Shown: piece by piece, positions 1-6,400 of the stretch
Layout of the letters: every line of letters begins with the position of its first letter
Position numbering within the stretch: the stretch's first letter is position 1
Assembly (NCBI GenBank): GCA_946803715.1
Contig: CAMPET010000120.1
Span: 62,012 to 75,020, forward strand
Length of the DNA stretch: 13,009 bases
Reading direction: 5' to 3'
Source: Beroe ovata
Lineage: Eukaryota > Ctenophora > Nuda > Beroida > Beroidae
Notes under the pieces: model-generated
What the model was told of the DNA's origin: nothing
The model's input: only the letters and a program-made list of their open reading frames with translations
Databases searched by the model: none
Position numbers and translations under genes: made by a program

Positions 1-33
1 GTGTGTGTGTGACGTGCGTGTGTGTGCGTGTGT
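1..33. repeat. (GT)n microsatellite at left contig edge
   Basis: Interrupted GT dinucleotide run occupies the first about 33 bases. Together with the CA run at the other end it suggests the contig was broken at microsatellites. Confidence 0.9.
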
Positions 34-96
34 TTGACACAAAGTAATATCTTTTAACTTTTTAAGAACATACCTGAATATCTTGGCTCTGATCCT

Positions 97-175
97 CATT
101 TCCTCTCCCTCCTCCATTTCACTCATTTCCTCTCCCTCCTCCATTTCACTCATTTCCTCTCTCTCTCCTCCACAG
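97..175 (+). repeat. 27-bp pyrimidine tandem repeat forming a splice acceptor tract
   Basis: Two identical 27-bp units (97-123 and 124-150, beginning CATTTCCTCTCCC) are followed by a partial third unit (151-175). The third unit runs straight into the CCACAG acceptor of the forkhead exon, so the repeat itself supplies the polypyrimidine tract. It reads open in one frame, but the peptide is intronic and not real. Confidence 0.85.
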
Positions 176-295
176 GGCTGGCAGAACAGCATCCGTCACA
201 ATCTGTCCCTGAACAAGTGCTTCGTCAAGGTTCCCCGCCATTACAACGACCCTGGGAAGGGAAACTATTGGATGCTAAACCCATCGAGCGATGAG
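176..295 (+). CDS. Forkhead exon: helix 3 and wing 1
   Basis: Acceptor ctctcctccacag/GGC and donor GAG/gtgatc; exactly 40 codons, phase 0 at both ends. It contains the near-invariant forkhead recognition-helix motif [13 protein letters not shown]. Vertebrate FOXG1 has no intron inside the forkhead box, so both flanking introns are notable. Confidence 0.92.
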
Positions 296-1247
296 GTGAT
301 CATGATTAATTAGTTAATTGATTGATGTTTAATTGGATAATTATTATAGCTAAGAAGTTGACGCTATGATGGAAAAGCGAGATCATCGTCAAGTACTATA
401 TAATCATGGGAAGACAGTGCAATCAGCACCTCACAAATTGAGATATTTCAGCCAGAGTATGATTTAGGTATTGTTTTGGTTGTATTATAGCGGCAACCAA
501 AACCCTTATTATCAATGTTTTAACTTTCTGCCCCTACCTTGACCCTAACTCGACCACCGATGCGCGATTCTAACCTAACTCTAACCTAACTCTAACCTAA
601 CTCTAACCATCCCCAACTATTACATACCCCACTCTTAACGCCATCTTCAGTCCACACCACCCTAAATTAGACTTAGTGGAACTCAATCCTCCCCCATCCC
701 ACGCACATCTCACGCACATCTCACGCTGATACACATCCCCCCGTCCACTCCAATAATTCTAATCTCCACAGGTGTTTATCGGGGGAAAGCTCAGACGGCG
801 TCCTAACCTCAGCAAAACAGACAAATCCTTCATGCAGCTCCGTAGCGCCAAGACTGTCCAGGGTGCGTCATGGCTGAACTACACCCTCGCGCCCCTCCCT
901 CACAGTACCGGCCCACTGGTAGTCCCGCCACAACCCCACGGCCTTACCTCCCCGCCCGCCCTTCCCACCGCCCTCGCCTCTACCCCCGCCAGGGATCTAG
1001 TCATTGGAAACACGAGTATTGTCCCACTCTACGCAGAGATTGCTAACTCGCTCTCGCGCCGTAATAGCGCCTTTAGCGCCATAACGGCGCGTGTAGCTGC
1101 CGCCGCGGCGGCTGACAATTCCGAGAGTGCGATAAGCACGCTCATGCAACTTTCGCCGCTCTCCGCGCTAGGACTTCACGCTGCGCTGAAAACGAGTGCT
1201 GTTACTACCTTTGGGAGTGGGATGCACTCTTTGCTGGATGAAAACAG
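176..1247 (+). CDS. Forkhead transcription factor, FoxG/Slp-like, 3' part (two exons visible)
   Basis: Encodes the C-terminal half of a forkhead (winged-helix) DNA-binding domain plus a downstream tail, expected to act in the nucleus as a sequence-specific transcription factor. Exon 176-295 (40 codons) starts at [16 protein letters not shown], the recognition helix, and continues through FVKVPRHY and [14 protein letters not shown]. Exon 772-1247 continues [10 protein letters not shown] in phase 0, then has no recognised domain. The [10 protein letters not shown] wing is typical of FoxG/Slp, but the usual TTG between IGG and KLRRR is missing. The forkhead N-terminus and start codon must lie left of position 1. 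The tail has a run of six alanines and is Ser/Pro/Ala-rich. The last codons run into a stop (TGA, 1249-1251) that overlaps a good donor (ACAG/gtgaat), so the gene either ends there or splices on. Assignment to Fox is secure; the FoxG class is probable. Confidence 0.88.
296..771 (+). other. Forkhead intron (476 bp)
   Basis: Bounded by GAG/gtgatc and ctccacag/GTG. It holds an 11-bp telomere-like tandem repeat (569-608) and a short 12-bp repeat of CACGCACATCTC near 700-724. No other feature seen. Confidence 0.8.
569..608. repeat. TCTAACCTAAC tandem repeat (11 bp, about 3.6 copies)
   Basis: Units at 569-579, 580-590, 591-601 and a partial one at 602-608. The complement, GTTAGGTTAGA, resembles TTAGG-type telomere repeats, but it sits inside an intron and is short, so it is probably just a minisatellite. 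Confidence 0.85.
772..1247 (+). CDS. Forkhead exon: wing 2 and C-terminal tail
   Basis: Acceptor aatctccacag/GTG and donor AACAG/gtgaat; 158 codons plus two bases. It begins [11 protein letters not shown], the end of the forkhead wing, then a tail rich in Pro, Ser, Thr and Ala with a six-alanine stretch (DNA around 1096-1113). The exon is markedly more GC-rich than the introns around it. If the donor is not used, the protein ends in LLDENR at the TGA of 1249-1251. Confidence 0.85.
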
Positions 1248-1250
1248 GTG

Positions 1251-2267
1251 AATTTTACAGTGTGAAGTTATTTGATAGTTTGCTTATTTTGGAATTTTAA
1301 CTGTCGATCGGTGCTTAATATAGAGATCTAATAATAGATTGTGCTCCTTGACTTTGATTTGAGAGACTGATTTAGTGATTTGCTGAAACCAAATTGGGAA
1401 TCACTGATAGTCATTCTTGAACTTTAGATGTTGATATGTTTCGTTGTTTGTCATGAATTGGTTACACATTGCATTTGCAAATTCTGGGCCGTGTATTACT
1501 TGGGATTACTTTTTTGGATTTATATTTTCAATATCATTATCTGTGCTGTGGGAATCGCTGTCTTTTCTCGGGACTTTTTTGTACTCACTACTCATGTGTG
1601 CTGATCATGGGCCAAGATCACAATGTGGTCAAACTTTGACTCAAACTCAAAGGGACTGTTCAAAATGGAAATCTCTTGTTAGAATGTTAGATCTGCACAT
1701 GTGGTACGTAAAAATTGAAGCTCAATTATATAATTAAAAATTACTTTTAAGGGAAGTTATTCATTAAATTTAAAGGAAGTTTTAGTTATTCATTAAAAAT
1801 GATTTACGTTTTCCCAATCCTCAAAGTAAAACTCAGTTCTGAATTCAGACCAAGTTTTATTTGTTTTTTATCGTATCCGAACCACTCACAGTTTGATATG
1901 ATTTCATTTTCAAATCTTAACAAAAGAGGGGCTGAATATTGGGTGAGGAAACTGAAGCGTATTTTAAGTTTACCGCGGTACAATAACACTGAAAACCTAC
2001 TATATGTACTACATACTACGGAAGAAACAATTACTTACGATAATTATTAACGGATAACACTAAAAAATACTTTAACTTACAGTTACTTATAGTTACTACT
2101 ACTATAGTTTAGTAGTACTAGTAGTACTTGAAGTCATAAGGACAAGTTACAGTAAGTAGCAGTTACAGTAAATTACTGTAATTAAAGTAATCAGGAAAAT
2201 TCAATTAACCAATAACCATACCTTGGGCTGTGGCTTTACTCCTCATATTGTGTCATGTGACTGTCAG
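1251..2267. other. AT-rich stretch after the forkhead exon; no gene recognised
   Basis: Open frames at 1444-1737 (+) and 1799-2050 (+) show no domain and have intron-like base composition. Around 2070-2195 there is a cluster of AGTTAC/TTACAGTAA repeats with a small perfect dyad, AGTACTAGTAGTACT. It is probably the last forkhead intron if the exon at 2268 is real. Confidence 0.5.
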
Positions 2268-2322
2268 TTCATCCATGGCCGTCGATCTATCAGATTCAGA
2301 GACTTGCGAATTCGAAGCATAG
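2268..2322 (+). CDS. Possible terminal exon of the forkhead gene
   Basis: A locally GC-richer island with acceptor tgactgtcag/TTC. The previous exon ends with two bases of a codon (AG); joining here gives AGT and then SSMAVDLSDSETCEFEA before TAG at 2320-2322. Phase and stop fit, but there is no homology to support it. The same DNA is also open for 29 codons in another frame (ends at a TAG after position 2340) and partly on the other strand, so the call is tentative. Confidence 0.3.
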
Positions 2323-3373
2323 TCACGGTCATGCAAGAGCTACGAAAAGAAGGGTAGGGATGAGTTATAATTCATCTGCATTGGAAATGGATGATGTCAA
2401 TCAAAAATTCGAAAATCGATTTCAATTCATCAACTTTCAAGAATAAGATTAGATTATTAGATTAAATACTACCACGATATAATATTCAAGTGATCATAAT
2501 CTATCGCATATTGAAGAAATTGGGAAAATTCAAAATTGAAGATATTTAAAATTCAAGTTAATTTATTCCAAAGTTATCTCGAAGACTTTGATCAAAGTTT
2601 TTTTGAATTCGTGATATCTGAATATAATTCTTCATCTGCCAATCAATTTCTTAATTGAATTTTATTTCTTAATTCAAATTAAATTTGAGTTTATCAATTC
2701 TTAATCAATCTATATTACTACTGCTAATACTAATATTAAATTGCAATGATACGATTGGACTGGACCAATGTAAGAACCAATCAAAGCATTTACATTGACA
2801 ATATTGAATTCACAAACACACAAAAACATAAAACCTCCCTGGACTTATTGAAATGGGATTGGATTAGTCGTTGCCCAGAATGAAAAACACTGTGCTGACA
2901 TAATATGATGAATCGTCAAAAAATCCAAATTCTGGAGCAAAAACTAGATCTGCAAAATATACACAACGCATAGGAGCAAAATGCGAATGAATTGTTCTTC
3001 ATTCTTTTCAGAAATAATCGTAATAAACTGAAACACTTATGAATGATCATGACGTGTAATAACTGGTCAGAGGTCAAACTATCACACTTGACCTTCCAGT
3101 TTAACAGAAAATCATCATGGCACGTCCTTAAATCGTAAATTCTGATCAAAAAACATAATTTAAACATAATTTATCACTGTCCAATAATAAAGGTACCACA
3201 GATATTGTCTGCAAAGTTGACCCGGACTTTAATATAACAGGATTTATCTTTCCTGATCATATTGTCCGTCTGATTGGAAATAATTGGCAAAACTGAAATA
3301 ATCAGTGGGCCAATTTGATGCTAGGATTTAGGAATTCCGCCATAAACCAGGATGAAATATTTCCTTGTGGTTT
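2323..3373. other. AT-rich spacer between convergent forkhead and SIX genes
   Basis: No coding sequence recognised. It should contain both 3' untranslated regions: a plus-strand ATTAAA lies at 2461-2466 and AATAAA at 3186-3191, and a minus-strand ATTAAA lies at 3228-3233, about 145 bases past the SIX stop. The signals are only compatible with, not proof of, polyadenylation. The open frame at 2916-3167 (-) looks accidental. Confidence 0.5.
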
Positions 3374-3460
3374 TCAGTGACCCTCCACTGCAGTACTATT
3401 CCGGTGCTGAGAGGATTCTTCACGAGTAATGGCGGAGTCCAGTTTTAACCTTTTTCTCTC
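3374..3460 (-). CDS. SIX gene terminal exon (28 codons plus TGA)
   Basis: Strong acceptor: CTAAC branch-like motif, then ccctcccctcttcag/GAG. The preceding exon ends in phase 0 at GGACCA/gtgagt, and this exon opens with [10 protein letters not shown] and stays open to TGA at 3374-3376. ERKRLKL is a basic cluster that could act as a nuclear localisation signal. If the upstream donor were ignored, the protein would instead end after PVSI at 3589. Confidence 0.75.
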   Translation of the reverse strand, partial: ERKRLKLDSAITREESSQHRNSTAVEGH

Positions 3461-6400
3461 CTGAAGAGGGGAGGGTTAGTTGATGCCGAATTAGAAAAGA
3501 GAAATAATTTTAAGAAAAAAGGCTGCCGAAAAAGAACGGTGCATCGAGGAAAATGCTTGTCTTCTAAAATAGGAGTACGAACAAAGTTCTATATACTCAC
3601 TGGTCCGTCCTCTGATTCAGAATAATGGTCATCTTGATTAAGTTCAACATCCTTAGCAACCAAATCTTCTTCCCTAGCAACAGCTTCATTTTCGTGAGCA
3701 ACCGCTTTGGGCGACCTAGCAACGTCATATTCTTCCCTAGCAACCAGATCTTCATCCTTGGCAACTAGATCTTCTTCCCCAGCAACCACAACTTCCTCTT
3801 TCATGGAGACACCTTGAATTTCTTCATCAACATCTTGTTCGACAGATTCAATTCCATCATCGACCCCAGCAGTTTCAACTTTTTCGTGATCATTTTGCTC
3901 TTGATCGCTCTGTTCATTCTGAACCACAATATTTTGATCATCCCCAGCCCCTTGATCGTCGTCTTCTACATCACACTGCTTCAGATCGGATAAAGCTTCA
4001 TGATAATCGTCATCATCAGTTTGTGACACTTCATCTTGATGTGTGTCCTGGCCATGGGGTGATGAGGGGTGATGCATCATTTCATCACCTGTGATGTCTT
4101 CATCGGGTGATGACCCCATCACCTTTTCATCATTGTGATCATGTTCAGGGATGAATTCTCCTTCTGGATGAACCTCATATCCTTGACTCGGATCTAGTTC
4201 ATTGATTTGTTCTTCCTCGTCATCATCTTGAACATAGTGAATGACCTCATTCTCATAGGGGGACCCCGGGCTCCCTCTATCTGGTGGTGGTGACCGATTT
4301 GCAACCTCATCCCGAGCAAAATTCTCATCCGACTCATGATGGGATGCGTCATGATTATAATAATCCTGAATCTCCTGATCTGACATCTCTTTGTAGCCCT
4401 CTTCCTCTTTTTGCAATGGAATCCCTGTTCCATGATGACCATCTTCTCCCTGCATCATTTCATCCCGAAAACCCCCCTCGGGAACTTCAGGATACTCTCC
4501 TTGAGGGGAATGAGCGATAGCAATATCATTACTATTATAGTGGGACGAGCTGCTGAGGGATTGAGGGGATAGCTCCCTCAGATCTTCTCCGTTCACCGGA
4601 CTGATCCCTGGTCGTATGACGCGGGGCGATTGTGGGATTTCCCGCGGGGTACGGTGGTCATCATTCGGAGAATCGTATCGTGCTTCACGGTGATGATGCC
4701 CATCACGTGATCCATACGATGAATGATCCATTTCCGTCATATTATGTTCGACTGGTGAATGTTGGATCGCTGCCAAATGTCCCCCATCTGGCGATTCCCG
4801 TAGATCAGGGGAATGATGACGGAAATGCTCCCTCATGGCGGAGTTCGGCTCCCTCTCATCACCGGGGGAGTGCTCCCTAAAACTCCCACCAGGCGATTGT
4901 CGCTGTCTTTGCGCCAACTCCCTCAAATGATGATGTTGTCGATATTCAGATTCTCTTCCGTGAGGAGACATCGATCTGTCCTCTTCCACTATCTCCTCCC
5001 CTTGAGAGGTGTGTGGGATTGGGGACCCGTCACGACCATCGTTACCATGGTGCGAACCAACCCGCACATCGTTACCATGGAGATGATGGTGCCCACCCAA
5101 GAGTAGGACGCCAGGACTGGACGGGTGCTGGGGAATGAGATCCACTTTGGGGCTGTCCCCGTGGTCGCTAGTGGAGGAGGGTGGAGGAGGTGGTTCGAGG
5201 AGAAGGTCCGAGAGATTCGTGGATCTGAGAGAAATTTTGGGATGAAAAATTCCTTCAGAATTAATTGTTTGGGATGGCTTCCGTGATGGACAATTCCTTA
5301 AAAATTTCCACCCATTTTTATGTGTGTTAACTTTATAAGCAAGACGGAGAAACTCACTGCTGATTCCGATCAAGATCCAACACACTCTGCGGCGAATTGA
5401 GCTGACTGGATGAACTCCGGTTATCTCCAGTTGATGAGGCGATATCATTGGTTGTCATGGTAGCCGCACCACGTGACGTCATGAGTACCTCGCGTGACGT
5501 CATGGCAATATCACGCGTTGCTAGTTCCGCGAGTTCCTCCATACCGCGTGATATGTCCAAGTTCTGGAAGTAAAGGTCTGGACGGTGCATCTCGTTTGGA
5601 GATTCGAACATCATCTGTAACGGTGAAGAGAATGGTTTAATGAGCAAGAAAAATCTAATGAGGAAAGTAAAAAATAAATCCTAAAATGAGATAGATTTTC
5701 ATTTTTCTAAAACAGGATGAAAGTGAAAGCCATAGAACCGATTCTAGGTCATTTGGCCTAACTGGACATTTGGCCTAACGCCTAAAACTGCTGTTTAGGC
5801 CATTTGTCCAAGTAGGTCAAGAGACCGTTCTGCGGTCATTTGGCCTAATTTTAATTTTAATTTCCTAATTTTTCTAGTTTGTTACTGTACCAACATGAAA
5901 GTACTGTAAGTATTAACTTGGAATTATATAGCCGATAAGACTCGATCAACTATTATGCGATCCGAGTACGCTGAAGCAGTGTGATATGACCCGATAAGTG
6001 GTGTCAAGTTGAGGGAGGGTGACCGTGACGTTGTGACAAGAACCAATCAAGAGGCCGTGACTTGAGAGCTTGACAGGACCTCGTCAGAGATTACTGGAAA
6101 TGGATTGGGGTATGGATACCCAACTTCTAGAATACCCAATACGCGAGTTGGGTATTTGGGACATCATGCCCTGAATACCCAAGACCGCTAACACCTACCC
6201 AACTAATTTGCGATAAGAGACTGCAATGATGCATGTTCTGTTCTGATTAGGCACTTAATGCAGAGGATCTGTGCAAGGTTAATCGCTGTGTACATAGTGT
6301 GTATAGACCCATCACGTTGATATTAGGGTGTGTAAGTGGGAGAAGTTTAGAACAAGTTTCTAGACCAATGACCATATCTTTACACTAAGTCCAACCATGA

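Noticed and set aside
569-608. Telomere or chromosome end
   Set aside because: Only 40 bp, an 11-bp mixed unit, inside an intron between two forkhead exons.
1444-2050. Two plus-strand ORFs as genes
   Set aside because: No domain, intron-like AT content, no matching splice phases; partly mirrored by an ORF on the other strand.
4194-5106. Several open frames on both strands within the giant SIX exon
   Set aside because: Shadow frames created by the repetitive Asp/His/Glu-rich codons; the spliced SIX frame explains the region.
5225-5448. N-terminal part of the 619-codon ORF with Met at 5448
   Set aside because: It is intron read-through plus an off-frame reading of the preceding exon; phase-matched splice sites at 5358 and 5224 show the real path.
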